Shown piece by piece: positions 33,074 through 45,978 of a DNA stretch of 64,000 bases. Position numbers and translations under genes: made by a program. The notes under the pieces were generated by a model. It worked only from the letters and a program-made list of their open reading frames with translations, searched no databases and had not been told where the DNA came from. Source of the stretch: Aureobasidium sp. EXF-3400 (lineage: Eukaryota; Ascomycota; Dothideomycetes; Dothideales; Saccotheciaceae); the NCBI GenBank assembly GCA_024195585.1, contig SWBL01000005.1:248001-312000 (forward strand), read 5' to 3'. The stretch's first letter is position 1. Every line of letters starts with the position of its first letter.

Positions 33074-35484
33074 GTTGATAGGATGAGGATGGAAAAGATT
33101 TGACAAAATGACGGAAATCAAACAAGAGAGTGATGGAGTCGATGATATTCGCAAATATCAATCCTCTGACAATAGATTGGACCGGAATGGGTTGGACAAT
33201 GCTGAGGTCGACAATAGCAAAATAGCAAAAATGACAATTCGAGTGACGAAGCTTATTCGAGTTGCTGCCGGAGAATGGTCGAATAAGTGATCGGTATTGT
33301 TGGATGAGACTCAAAGAATAGAGTATTATTAGATTGAAGATGCAGAAAGATGGTATGAGAAAGAAATCGAAGTCGTAGGACGGGCGTTTTTCTTTATGTA
33401 TAGCTTCCAGGAGCAGGAATTAAGACTTCCGGCCAGCGGACAGGTCGAATTGAGGCAGGACCGTTAGTGAAAACGGGGGCAAGTAGGAGTTAACGTTGTA
33501 GTCGAGCCGCGTTGTTGCTGGTCCGATCGAGAAGCACCAAGAAAAGTAAGACAGCGTGTAGACGTTGGATTCAAACGTGCGTGACGAAGGGGAAAGGGAA
33601 GTGAGTGTTCAAGGGCTGGCTAGCACGCCGTTGGTTGTATTGGGCGACTGAAATGAGAAGATGGGCCATCGTGACCACCGGCAGCGAGGCAGATACTTAT
33701 TTCCTCCTGAAAATGTACGCGGCAACGCAAGGCAAGCATGGCCATGGACACGAGGCCGTTTTTGGCAGCAGGTTTGAGAATGCAGGCGGTTGAATGTGAG
33801 GTGGGCGTGTACGAACGCGCTCTGGCATGTAAAAAAAGTCCCCTCCAACAGGCATCGCGACGTGTTGGCTCCTACCCATACAGCAAGTTTCCAGGCCCAT
33901 ACAGCCATACGCTGTCTCAGACAATCTACAAGAAGCACCAAAGATGCATTTCCGTTTCAAGATGCTGGCTCGTAACGTCTGCCGCCCGAAGGCCCTGTTG
34001 GTAAAGAGAAGGAAGAGAAACCAATAGGGTAGGCGCCGCCGGTGGGGTCGCACTTTCCCCTTTGCAGCCGCCCGGCAGACTGCCGAGCCCTACAGAACTG
34101 TGTCTCTTCACAAGTCGCTATGCAGTAGAGGGCGAGGCCACATTCGTCCTGACTTTGCAAAGACATCATTGACACCCAGGTTTGGCTTCAATGACTGTTT
34201 TGGGAGCGGAGGGTATCGTGGCTGGGAGCCCGGCCACCTATCGCATTTATCTCAACGTGCGATATGATATTCTTGGCAGTAAAATGCCCAACTGGTGAGT
34301 CGTGACGCTTTCGAGCTGTTCCCTCACGCTGGCAACTCGTGGAATGTTCAATCCAGCTGAGCCACTCTGGATCGCAACGGCATGCTCCACCAGGCGCCTT
34401 CTCCTGCACCTACGATGTTCTCGTGGGGAGCATGGCCGAGAGTCTACTCCTATAATTGTCTGCGAAGGGGGTTCGCACCGCATACACAGGAGGTGATTCG
34501 GGAGCCTCCTCGGCCGCTAGATCTCAGGAGAGCGGCAAGCGAAGACATGTTCACCCTGAAAGTACCCGCTCTGCCATGCTCCATCTACAAATGATCGATC
34601 TCAGCTGAAGCTTACTCGCATTAGATGCTGGCAAGTTGAGCAGGACGCTTATGTCGAGACACTGCATTCTGCATGATCATTTGAAGAAGCAGCGTCTCAG
34701 CAGGCGCTGGGGACGGTGTTACAACAAGAATAGCCTTCCTGTGCAGCGGAAGGTATCAGGATCTGTGTCGCATGTGATAGAATTGGTCTTGTTGTACTCA
34801 AGTATGATCATAACAAATCAACCATGGTCATTGCTGAACAAAAGTTCGTCCAGAAATCCCCTTGGTCTTGATTCAAGCGTCGCATGAAAGAGTGCTTGCG
34901 CAAGCAGCCAAGAACAAGAAATTGACCACCATCTTTTCCTCCCTTCTTCCAAGGACAAACGGCAGCTCTAAACCATGAACTGAGTCGACCCCTCACGAGG
35001 GTCGCAGTGATGACGAACCGTTTTCCTGTCTTTAGAGCAAATTTTCGATCATGAGCACAGCAAACCAGGGTATGAATTCGGAAACATACGGGTACACGAT
35101 ATAATGGTTCCAGATCGAGATGTCTAGGGGGCAGAGTCAATGCGATGTGTCACTGCCATCCTGGGTCATAATAATTATTCCCAGCGAATTCCGGCTGTTT
35201 CCCCAGAACAAGCTGTGCTTCTTAGCAGATTGTCTAGGCAAGTCGCGCTACTCCGGCTCCTTCCGTGTGACTTCACGATTTCCCTACCATGATGGCCGAG
35301 GTCGAGAGTTTATTAGAAGACGACGACGACTTGACTCTCTTTATGTCGCAAAAGCCATAAGCAGCTTTTCGTGCCCTCTCACTCAGCTCACTACAGTCAT
35401 CACTGCTGTTACTCCCACGCTTTCAATTATATATACAAGAATTTCCGCTTCTGATCAAGGACACGCGACACTAGGACAAGCACA
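33074..35484. other. Long intergenic region, divergent promoters (cyclin / NRAMP)
   Basis: About 2.4 kb without a convincing gene. The cyclin side (33075-33400) is AT-rich. On the NRAMP side a TATA box is visible at 35428. A tRNA A-box-like match at 34353-34364 has no B box. Confidence 0.4.
35428..35435 (+). promoter_or_regulatory. TATA box of the NRAMP gene
   Basis: The octamer TATATATA lies 50 bases before the NRAMP start codon, after a C/T-rich stretch. Confidence 0.4.
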
Positions 35485-37238
35485 ATGAATCGACCATCAC
35501 ACGAAGATGACGGCTGGGACCACCCGGAATGGAATCAGAATCCTCCTGCGCTGGCTGGAGACTTGACCACAAGAAATGACTTGAATGGCATTGTCAATTC
35601 TCGACAAAACCGTGACCGGAGGATAGATGACAACGACTTGAATCGCATCCATCCAGAGCCGTACGAACTCACTGATATGAATGAGAAAGGCAAGAATCTG
35701 CCTCGGGTCACGGAAGGCCCGTACCCTGGCCCTAGTGGCCACCAACCGGAGCGCTTGTCGTCGTCGTCGACATTGCGTTCCACCGAAATGCCTGTGTCTA
35801 GTGGCAGGCATCTCGGCCAACGCATCATGCACGTTCTGGCCAAATACGCGAAATTCGTCGGTCCAGGCGTCATGATATCAGTGGCCTATATCGATCCTGG
35901 AAACTACTCTACTGCTGTTGCAGCTGGCGCTACTTTCCGGTTCAGGCTTCTGTTCATAGTCTTCTTGTCCAACCTCTTTGCAGTCTACCTGCAATGCTTG
36001 TGTGTCAAGCTAGGCTCAGTTACTGGTATGAATCTGGCGGAGATGATCAGAGCTCATTGTCCCCGATGGCTCAACTGGATTCTCTACCTTTTCGGAGAGG
36101 CAGCAATCATTTGCACTGATATTGCAGAGGTGATTGGTACTGCTATTGCTCTGAACCTTCTTTTCCACATCCCTTTGGTAGCTGGCTGCGCCATATCCAT
36201 TGTGGACGTCCTCGTGATTCTATTGTTCTACAAACCAAATGGCACTGTGCGAGGCGTTAGAATTTTTGAAGGCTTCGTTGCTTTGTTGGTCATTGGTGTT
36301 GTGGTATGCTTTTGCTACCAGCTTTCCTTGATCACCAACACGTCAGTTAGTGATGTCTTCCGTGGCTACCTCCCATCTTCAGCTATTGTCAAGTCCAAAG
36401 GGTATGTGCAACATCTGGACTTCCATCAAATACAACCCTGCTAATATCATGCAGCCTGTATCAGTCATGTGGCATCCTGGGTGCGACTGTCATGCCCCAC
36501 TCGCTCTATCTAGGCTCAGGAATTGTACAGCCTCGCCTCAAGGAATATGATATGCAACACGACAACATCCCGCCTCCCTCCGATGACGACGACGATAGTG
36601 GCCCGGCTAAGTACCGTCCCAGTGTGGCTGCTGTCAAATCTTGCATGAAATACTCCATCGTCGAGCTGTCAACATCTTTGTTCATCTTCGCCCTGTTCGT
36701 CAACAGCGCCATTCTGATCGTCGCAGGAGCTTCACTTTACAACACCGATGCCGCCACTGCCGATCTGTTTGGCATCCACAAGCTGCTGGCTCATCAGCTC
36801 GCTCCCGTTGCAGGAACGATTTTCGCTCTTGCTTTACTTCTCTCTGGTATCTCGGCTGGTATCGTCTGCACGATTGCAGGCCAGATGATTTGTGAAGGCC
36901 AGTTGACATGGTCAGTTAAGCCTTGGGTGCGCCGCTTGATGACACGTTCTATCTCCATCACACCTTCCATCATCATCGCCGGCGCTGTGGGTGCAGAGGG
37001 GCTCTCTGCCGCGCTTGACGGCTCGCAAGTTGCTCTGAGTATTATTCTGCCTTTTGTCAGTGCACCTCTGATCTACTTTACCTGTCGTGAGAGATACATG
37101 ACCATGTCTGCGAGCAACGGCGACCTTATCAGTATGCGCAACCACTGGTTTACTGCCATCATTGCGGTCCTCATCTGGCTTATCATTGTGGTTATGAATG
37201 TCGCGCTCTTGGTGTTGTTGGGTTTGGGAGAGGGCTAA
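35485..37238 (+). CDS. NRAMP-family divalent metal (Mn2+) transporter
   Basis: Exons 35485-36401 and 36455-37238 give 566 residues. A hydrophilic N-terminus of about 120 residues is followed by about 11 membrane segments. The metal-binding motif SVAYIDPGNYSTAVAAG in TM1 and the GATVMPHSLYLGSG motif in TM6 are both intact, giving the Asp, Asn and Met ligands of manganese/iron NRAMP proteins (yeast Smf1/2/3). The proton-coupled transporter may sit in the plasma or vacuolar/endosomal membrane. Between TM6 and TM7 is a cytosolic loop with a run of Asp (SDDDDDSG). The 53-nt intron (GTATGT, branch GCTAAT, ATGCAG) falls just before TM6. Confidence 0.93.
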
Positions 37239-37493
37239 ATTATGCTGTCTTGTCTTGTCTCGGCGTCATGTTGGATGGAGCGAGAAATTCACGCTTGGTG
37301 GATGGCATGAGGAGAAGCTTATATCGCTGTATATTGGATACATAATGTTTGTAAGGGAAAGGCGTGTCTTTTTTTTTCAGGTAGACTAAATATTTATTCT
37401 TAATTTGATGTACATACTTTATCAATCTCCCTTGATTCCCCTGTATAACCCAACAAATATAGGAAGTGGCAGCATGTAAGTATCGCAATATGT

Positions 37494-38631
37494 CTACAAC
37501 TTAGCCTTAGCAGCCTCCCAATCCTTGACTCTTGCTTTGGCCTTCTTCTCCAACTCTTCATCTTGCTTCTTAACCTTTTCCTTGTACTCAGGCTCATCAT
37601 CAGGCGCATCCAAGAACGCCACAGTCTCCCTCCACATCTCCTTCTTCAACAAGCCATATATTCCTTTGTCCGTCTTGCTCACCAATCCCAATTCTTCCAC
37701 AAACTTAACAACCTCATCCAAACCACCCACTCCATCAATGATACCCGCCTCTAGGGCCTCCAGGGCTTTGAAGCGTCTGCCCTCAAGCACCAGAGTGCGG
37801 TAGGTTTGGGGCGAGCACTTTTGGCGGAAGACGGAGGACATGGCCGCTTTGAGCGGGACACCGATATCGACTTCGTTGAGGCAGACGTAGCCACGGTGCG
37901 GGTTCATGATTCTGTAGTCGTGCATCATGGCTACCATCAAGCCGCCAGCGAAACAGTGGCCGTTGACGAGGGCGATAGTGGGCATTGGGTAGCTGTTTGC
38001 ATATGTTGTTAGCACTTGGATTGATGGCCAGGGTGATACCGTTTGCAAAGAAGAAAATGGCAAGAACGACCACGACTGTGGAACCAACAGCTCGAGTGCC
38101 TTGAGAAGCTGCCAGAGCCATCCTCTTGGTGCTTCTGCGCGAGGGCGGGCGAGCGATAGGGCATTTCTTAGCCACGTCGGCGTATGTCGCTCATATTTCC
38201 AACACAGCGCTCCATCTCCCAAAGAGCAGATTGAACTTGACGAGAAGCAACAATCAAAACTTACGTCAACAATCTTTTCCACAGCGCAAAGAGCGAGTCC
38301 TTAGCAAATGCCGGGTTCGCATTGTAATGCTCGAGATCCAGTCCATTGCTATAGAACTTGCTGATGCCAGACGTGGTAATCACCACGCCATGAGGATACT
38401 TGAGTGCCAGGATGTCCAGCGCTGTGTGAATGGCATCGCAGAAGGACTATATGCATCGTCAGTCATGCAATGAATGTTCTGAGATGGATGGAAAGTACTT
38501 ACAGTCGTGAGCCGATTGTCCGGTGCAGAGTTCCACATGATCATATAGACTCTCTCCGCCAGACTGGTAACGACGACTTTGCCATCGCTGCCAATAGGGA
38601 CCTCGAACAACTTGCCACTTTTGTATCCCAT
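37494..38631 (-). CDS. Peroxisomal enoyl-CoA hydratase/isomerase family protein (delta3,delta2-enoyl-CoA isomerase-like), PTS1 AKL
   Basis: Exons 38631-38503, 38446-38265 and 37992-37494 give 269 residues. Crotonase-fold marks are YMIMWNSAPDNRLT near the N-terminus, GVVITTSGISKFYSNGLDLE (the oxyanion-hole loop), and TIALVNGHCFAGGLMVAMMHDYRIM (second oxyanion Gly). The C-terminus is helical and charged and ends in AKL, a good type 1 peroxisomal signal. The family isomerises unsaturated fatty acyl-CoA so that beta-oxidation can continue. Intron 1 is 56 nt. Intron 2 is long (272 nt; GTAAGT, branch GCTAAC, AAACAG), but joining the exons gives the family-typical LLTYPMPTIALVNGH, so I see no extra exon inside it. 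It is one of two peroxisome-linked genes here (with pex4). Confidence 0.87.
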
Positions 38632-39302
38632 TGCTTCGATAAGTTTATCTTGTTAGAAATGTATGTAAGAAATGCCAAAAATGGTTGATGCGGACAATGG
38701 AGAGATGGAAGGCTTCACATGCATCGTCATCGTACTCTACCTCGGCTCTGAGATTCAGGCGCTCGGGGTCAATGACGAGCGACAAAGAGCCATGGAGCCA
38801 TTAACAGAAACATTTCGGAAGTTTATTGTTTGGAAAAGAGGTGGTATACCATTCGTATAAAAATCAGTGAAAAACAAATGCAATGCGCAGCTAGATCTGC
38901 TACCATAGGACCCGGCATAACCATGATACGATGGAAATAAGAGCAACGAAGAAAACAGAGACTAAAAGGTAGATAACAGCAAAGATAGAAAGAACAACAC
39001 GCCATTGCTATATCATCTCTGGCCCATGCTAACCTTCAGATATAAGAGAAAGAGAGGAAAATGAGGTCATCCCGGTCATAAAGCCATCATAGTCTCACGT
39101 CCAACAGCCTCTCCCTTGTTGCGGGATGAGATTGAGGAAGGGAGAAAGAAAAACAGCAAAGGTATAGAAAGTAGATGCGAGAAATAATGAGCCTGAGCAG
39201 TGCACCGAACTCCTTGGTACACTCAAAGGCAAAGAACGCCGATGTGCCCTTGTAACACCAGCAATGCGGCGTTGCTTATTTGATGAGTTGATAAATGTTT
39301 CA
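38632..39302. other. Intergenic region
   Basis: About 670 AT-rich bases between two minus-strand genes: isomerase promoter and cdc24 3' UTR. Confidence 0.35.
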
Positions 39303-42300
39303 TTATTGGCAGAAGAGCTCGATCTCTCCCATGCCACCAACAGTCTCGCCTCGCTGTTCACGCCAAGTTTCGAAGGCTGACTGCACATCCTCATCGCTCT
39401 GAATGCTGACGTAGTCATCTTCGTCAAGGTACTTCAGCTTGACTTGGTTTGGCGTGCGATCGCTTAGGCTGATGTTTGTACTGCGAGACAACTTGGCGTC
39501 GATGCGATCTCTAAGAGAATGGTATGAAATGTTCAAAGGCACAACGAGGGTCAAGACAGTACTTGAGGCGTGCACTTTGATTTTGAGCTGTGACAGACCA
39601 AAGTCGGAGCTGGAGGACAGGGGAGGTGATATAGGAGAATCATATCCACTGGGAGGTCCTGGAGCAGGTGTGTTGGTACGAGATGATCCAACATAAGCCA
39701 ATCCTGGGTTGACTCTCAAAGCGGGTGGACCATCATGAGCATACGGTGCGTCGGCATTTGACCGAGTTGATGATCGCTCGCGTTGATATGGCGATTGTAC
39801 AGGAGCATGAGCCAGACTGGGAGAATTGCTTTGGCTCCTGGGTACTGAGCCGCTCACAGAATACTGAGCAGGGAAGGGCGGAACAGGCACATCAGGCACT
39901 GGCGGCCTTGATCCGTTTGCAGCTCTGCGCTGGACATGGTTGATATCCGGGCTGCTTGCAGATCTGTTTCTTGAAGGTGGGATCTGTTGAGAACTGTGCA
40001 TGCCGACCAACCCAGGTCTAGGTCCAGAAGTACGCTGAGTGGCAGCGTAACTGGCTGCAGCGACGTTGTTCTCGCGTGAAGCGGTACGACTCATAGCTGG
40101 AGCGGTATAACGCGTCTGGTTGTCGTGGAATTGGTTTGGGAAGTAGGACATGCCTGATGAGCCACTGGTCCTCTGAGAGGGCAGCGGCGTTTCAACGGGC
40201 GAGAAGTACGAGTCCTTTTCCATCGAAGGTGATTGTGCATAGGGCAGTTGCTGAGTTCTCAGACTCAGGGAAGGGTAACCACCAGCTGCACCCGCAGGAA
40301 GTCGTGGTGGAGGCATACGCCCCCCTAGGCTTAAGGGAGGACCGCTCTCGCCAGTCGTAGATCTTGAGCGTAGACTTGTTGTCGAGGCATTCCTGCTGCT
40401 CAGAGTAGAAGATTCAAATGAAGATTTCGGAGCGTAGGGAGGGAATGGGGATTGCGGCACGACGGTGCCCTCTTCGTCATCCTCCTCGACCTCTTTATAA
40501 GGGTTTACAAGATCTTCTTGGTTTTGCTGGATGTAAGTGAAGTCAGTGGCTGAAGTACCAACAGACGGCCTGTGAGAAGCAGTGGTGCTGTCGCTACGTC
40601 TTGCTAAATCGTTGCAGACGGCCTTTTGCTCCAGCAACTTCGAGTACCATTTGCTCATGGTATCTTCAGTAGGGAAGCGAACGACAAAATTCTCAATACC
40701 CGGGTCGCCTTTCCAGAAGATCTGGCAAGTGTATGAGCCAGGCTTTGATGCCTTGACCACATCTGTAACGTTCTGCATAAAGATGCGACCTTTGAGCTGC
40801 ATCTTTGGTCTGCCTTTCTTGTCGACCAACGAACGTGTTGACATTTTGTTCTTCGGTTTGTTACGGTCAATGTCCTTGCAACAAAGCAGAATCGACTCAA
40901 AGAAGTAGACGTGGTACTCGCGTTCCTGGTCCTTTCCCGGTGCACTGTCGCTCTTGATAACGGTGTAACTGCCGAAGAGAAGAAGACTACCGAAGCCTGT
41001 GACGCGGTGACCCTTCCAGTCTTCAACACGGCTCTTGAGATCTTCGAGTGCTTCCAGCTTGTCTTCGTTCTCGATGGCGGTGTTTGTGCGGGTCAGAACG
41101 GTTGTCGCGCACTCCTTGCCCTTGAACAGATCGGCCTTGATATCCTCGCTATAATCACCCTTGTGATACAAAGAGTCCAGCAACAATGGGTACTTGGACA
41201 ATCTTTGAAAAGGTTTCATCAGGAAGCCGTATAAGGTTGGAGGAGATTCGACAAGTTGGCGCATGTCGATGGTACCGCCGGCTTCCTTAAGCTTAACAAA
41301 TTCTTTCATAACAACCTCTTCACAGAGCTTCTGGTTAGCGATATAGGGCTCATACACCATGAAGCCTTCGTTTGCTTGAACAAAGATCTTTCCCCAGTTT
41401 TGTTCGTCTTCCGGTATAGCATTCGTTTGTTCCACTTTGATAAGGAATCGGCGTTGGAAGTTGAGTAGTGCGTCAAGATTGTGGAAGATCTGATGGCTCA
41501 CATCACCAGAAACAACTCCTTTGCTTTCGCAGAGTTGCTTAAAAGCTTGCAGGAGTTCAAGGTGTTGTACGTAAGTTCTTTCGGTAGTAACCAATTCTTC
41601 AACGATGTGTTGTCGCTGGCTGCGTTTGCCAGAATGGGCGGCAATCTGATCCGGACGAAGGTCTTCGATGATGTTCTGTTGCACCATAATGTCGAGCAGT
41701 CTTGAAACCATCCTCACAACCTGGACAAGTTAGGAAAAGCAATATAAGTGATAAAAGAGACGAATTACCTTAACAAAGCCACCGATATCGTCCTGGTAGA
41801 GATCGTAGAGAATGAAACAATCCTCTACAGAAAAGTTAAGACCGTTGATGCAGCCACGCAAGAAACTGGAGGTGAGGGCCTTGCCCTGTTTGGCAGCGCT
41901 GATCTTGGACACATCGATCTCAACAGGCTGGTCGGGCCGCAGGATGTTGTATAGCGAGACTAGCGGGTGGCCAAGCTGGAAGGTCTTCCACAGCAGCTGG
42001 ACGACGTCGAGATCTTCATGCTGTTGTTCCGTCTCTAAGAAGTACTCATCGAAGCCAGGAACAGCTAATAGACGTTGACGCAAAGTGATACACATCTGGA
42101 ATAATGAGGCATCCTTGTCGGCGACCTTATTCATGACATTGCCGGTTGGCTCGACATTTCCTTGGACTGTGGACGGAGCAGGCGAGAGCGAAGGCGTAGG
42201 CGGGACGGGGAACAGCGTGGATGTAGATGTGCCTTGAGTTGTGTCCGAGTTTCTTGAAAGAACCGAGTGAATGGAATGCGAAGAGTTGGTGTGGTTCTGG

Positions 42301-42392
42301 GACTGAACCAGAGGGGATGTTGCAGAGGGCATTTTGGTGTAGAGCGGCGCGGTATGTGTTCGGGTCATGGAAGCATGAGAGGCAACCTGCAT
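39303..42392 (-). CDS. cdc24: Rho guanine nucleotide exchange factor Cdc24 (activates Cdc42)
   Basis: Exons 42392-41769 and 41720-39303 give 1013 residues. Order of domains: a CDC24/calponin-homology-like region (about residues 75-205, VVQLLWKTFQLGHPLVSLYNIL; CINGLNFSVEDCFILYDLY), the DH catalytic domain (about 235-415, HIVEELVTTERTYVQHLELL; KPFQRLSKYPLLLDSL), a PH domain (about 430-580), a long Ser/Pro-rich region, and a C-terminal PB1 domain (last about 85 residues, with the acidic LDEDDYVSIQSDEDVQ motif that binds the Bem1 PB1). Cdc24 loads Cdc42 with GTP at sites of polarised growth. The intron is 48 nt. I prefer the ATG at 42392; an in-frame ATG at 42446 is possible, but a TATA-like stretch (TTATATAC) lies between them. 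Confidence 0.94.
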
Positions 42393-43497
42393 GATTGGAG
42401 TCGGATGCCGAAGGCGCGCGCAGCCGTGGTATATAACGGCAAGCACACGTGGGCGTATGTGTCGAGGATAGATTCAGGATAGAGGCCGATGGCAGCAGAG
42501 AGGGCCGTTGGAGGTGGTGACGAGCGCGTGCCGTGCGCGGTCGGAAGGTGCGAAGGCGCGATGCAGATGCAGAGATCTACTGAAGCATGTGTGAAGGAGC
42601 TCGTCTCTTCCTCAGGTGAGGGTCCTTGGTTCGCTGGACGAAAGTTGGACAAGGAGAGTGAGTGATTGCGGTGGTGGGGCCCGTGTGGAAGCCACTTTCT
42701 GGCCGTGGCTTTGTATATGTCTTCTTGATAAGTGAAGGAGCGACTACGACTCTAGCGGCGGCGGGATCACGACTCTTTCCCGCTGGGTTGGGCTGGAAAT
42801 TCTTCACAACTACGGCGGCGACGATGACTTGGGACTGGAAAGTGGACAATGAAAGACAGACGGACACAGGCTCACACAAGGAATAGAGACCGCGGCGGGC
42901 GGTCCTTCTCAAAGGACCCTGCTCTTTCTGAAGCCCCCGGCTCTTTCCTTTGTGAAACACGCTTGGGCTCCTTCCACACTTTACCCTCCGAGCAAGCACA
43001 TGCCCGCTCCCGCCTCTGTTACAAGACCTGCCGTCTGCATTGCGACTCTTCCGGTTCTGCCTCGACAATATTTGACCTGTTCAGCATCCTCCTGCGTGAC
43101 TCTGTGATTCCGTGACTGTTTTCGCTCTTGACCGCCCTGAAAGGATAGCAGCCGCATGGTCAAAGAGCCCTGGAGGCTTCTGTGACGATCACGCGAGGGC
43201 CACCTTATTCTCCTCGCTTTTCTTGCCAAAGCAGTGCAGATTGACGATCGTCCGTCCCGCCCGCCCAGAAAACTGACTCTTGTCAGCAGCCAAAGACCTT
43301 GTTGAAGCAAACTTTGTTGATTGGCCCACGGGGTCTGAGTCTGCGAGCAAGTCTTGATGCCAACTCTCTGACACACACAGAGTGAAGCGCCGCCCGAGAG
43401 TCTGATCGCGACTTCCGTCCCGACATTTAGCCCGTTCTTGTTTACCAAATCTGTCTTGCCTTGCCCACCAAAACACTCGTGCGAGCAGACGCCTGAT
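42393..43497. other. Divergent promoter region (cdc24 / F-box-WD40)
   Basis: About 1.1 kb. A TATA-like GTATATAAC near 42429 points to cdc24. No coding frame that I trust. Confidence 0.35.
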
Positions 43498-45978
43498 ATG
43501 GCCCATGAAGAAATGAAGGTCGACGAGGGCTACTCAGGAGGTTCCGAGGAGACGAGAAGTCTATCCGACAGCGATTCTACCATGCACATCGATCCCGTCG
43601 ACGGTCATGTTTCAAAGTCATCCACACCCACGCTCGAGTCGATGCTTTCGGGCGTACTGAGCCTGCCTCCGGCCCAGAGATCTGCCTTCATAGCCTCTCT
43701 GCTGCGATTATTACCAGACTCGGAGCGATATGGTATTCTGCATAACTTTTCTAGTTCTATCTGTACATGTATCTGACATCAACCAGACACCGCATATGCA
43801 GCCCTTCGCTCGCTCCGCACTTCGTCTATCGCATCCATAGTAGAGCGCCTCAACCCACTCCTTCATCTCGACCCCGTAGTCTTCCTGCCACCCGAGATTA
43901 CGTCCCAGATTTTCCTTCACCTCTCACCCTCTGACCTCCTTCGATGCTCCACCGCTTCCCGACTCTGGCACGAGCGTGTCTTGGACAGCACTCTGTGGAG
44001 GACCTTCTTTGCCCGTGAAGGATGGATGCCAGACCTTGCCGAAGTGAGAAGTGGTGAAGCTGCAGAAGCCAGACGCCGCTTGAGTCTCTCGCGCAATACT
44101 AGCCAGAAGCCTCCTAGAAGGAAGCCTGATGGCGAACTCGAGCGAAGCGGTAGTATCAAAAGAGCAAAGGAATCTGTCGATGGATGGAATGAACAACACA
44201 GCACCTTGGAGGCTGACGACGATGCGGTCCTGCAGGAATCAGAAGATGGCGCTGCTTCTCTGTCTGCCATGAGCCTTGCTTCTGAAGCCGACTACCTTGA
44301 CATCGCTTCAGGGACCGACCCTTCCTCGACTTCGCTTCCACAGCTATCTTCGTCGCTCTACAGTACATACAATGCTTCACCGCGGGTCAACTGGCTATAC
44401 TTGTACAAACAGCGACGTCGTTTAGAGGATAATTGGAACAAAGGACGCTACACGACTTTCCAGCTACCACACCCAGATCATCCTGAGGAAGCCCATGATG
44501 AGTGTGTCTACACAATACAGCACTCGCGTGACTGGCTAGTTAGTGGTAGTCGTGACAAGACTATCGCAATCTGGGATCTGGAGACTCAAAGGCGCGTAAG
44601 AACACTTTCTGGAGCTCATATTGCTTCTGTCCTATGCTTGCAATTCGACGAGCGCCCAGAGCAAGACATCGTGGTCTCAGGCGGTAGTGACTCCTTTGTA
44701 GTCATCTGGCAGTTCTCGACTGGTCGCATTATTCGCAAGATGGACGATGCACATACAGAATCCGTCCTCAACCTGCGTTTCGATGACGACCTGCTCATAA
44801 CGTGTTCTAAAGACAAGACCATCAAAATCTGGAATCGCAGGGAAGTCTTTGTGGATAGCGATATTGTTCCGGCAGTCGCGAAACGTCAGCTTGAAATTGG
44901 CCACCCTATGAACCCTATCAAGGAGTACTCGCTGTTACTTACTCTTCTAGGCCATGGCGCAGCAGTAAACGCGATTCAAATGCATCAAGGTCAGATTGTT
45001 TCTGCATCAGGAGATCGCACCATCAAAGCATGGGACATCAATACTGGCACATGCACAAGGACTTTTACAGGCCATACGAAGGGCATTGCCTGTGTGCAGT
45101 ACGATGGCCGCCGTATTGTAAGTGGCAGCAGCGACAACACCGTCCGCATTTTTGATGCAGCTACGTCAGCAGAGGTCGCTTGTCTTCCTGGCCACAGCAA
45201 TTTGGTTCGTACTGTACAAGCCCGCTTTGGTGACATGAGTGTGTCGTCTGAGCAGCTGGAGGCCGATGCACGTGCTGTCGATGAAAGATTCCACGATGCT
45301 CGCATGAATGGCTTGAATCCTGACCAGAACAGAGCTCGCGGTCAGCGTAATGCTGGCTCGAGCAACCCTAACGAAGTATGTGCGGTTGGTGCGAAGATTC
45401 CTCCAGGAGGTGGTGGCAACGCCTGGAGCCGCATCGTGTCAGGCTCCTATGATGAGACTGTCATTATTTGGAAGAAGGACTCTGATGGTAAGTGGGTACC
45501 AAGCAGGAGGCTACGACAAGATGAGATTCTTCAAAGTAGACGAAGACCTCGCATTCAGCCCACAGCAGCCCCTCAGCAGGTAACGCCACAACCACCCCAA
45601 AATAGTCCAGACGAACAGGATACAACTGCGCAATCAGCAATGTTTGCTGCCCCAGACACAGCCCCAGCAGTATGGCCAGCATCCGCTGCGCCCGCTTCTG
45701 CTACCCAGATGCAGCAACAGGTGCAACAACAGACACAGAACCACGCCGGTCCGGCCGGTCCACCCGCTAATCATCATCACCATCACGGCCACCACGGGGC
45801 TGCTGGACACCACGGCCGTCATCGTGTCAGAGAAGACAGCAATCGTGTCTTCAAGCTCCAATTTGACAGCCGGCGTATAGTGTGTTGTTCGCAGAACAGA
45901 GTGATTGTAGGGTGGGACTTTGCTGCTGGTGATGCCGACCTTGAACAGGCAAGCCGCTTCTTTGGCGAGACCGACTAG
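43498..45978 (+). CDS. F-box/WD40 repeat protein (SCF substrate adaptor)
   Basis: Exons 43498-43732 and 43787-45978 give 808 residues. The F-box (about residues 105-150) reads FLPPEITSQIFLHLSPSDLLRC...LWHERVLDSTLWRTFF. A Ser/acidic region follows, then a helix RVNWLYLYKQRRRLEDNWNKGRY, and about seven WD repeats from about residue 255: SGSRDKTIAIWDL, SGGSDSFVVIWQF, TCSKDKTIKIWNR, SASGDRTIKAWDI, SGSSDNTVRIFDA, SGSYDETVIIWKK and a last one, VFKLQFDSRRIVCCSQNRVIVGWDF. The layout is like Met30, beta-TrCP and Cdc4: the F-box binds Skp1-Cul1 and the propeller binds phosphorylated substrates. Between the last two repeats is a Gln/Pro-rich and His-rich insert. Which ortholog it is cannot be settled from sequence alone. 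Intron: 54 nt, GTATTC to AACCAG. Confidence 0.9.

Noticed and set aside
34353..34364. tRNA A-box-like TGGCTCAGCTGG on the minus strand
   Set aside because: No B box (GGTTCRANNC) and no cloverleaf pairing follows within 100 bases; at most a chance match or a decayed tRNA.
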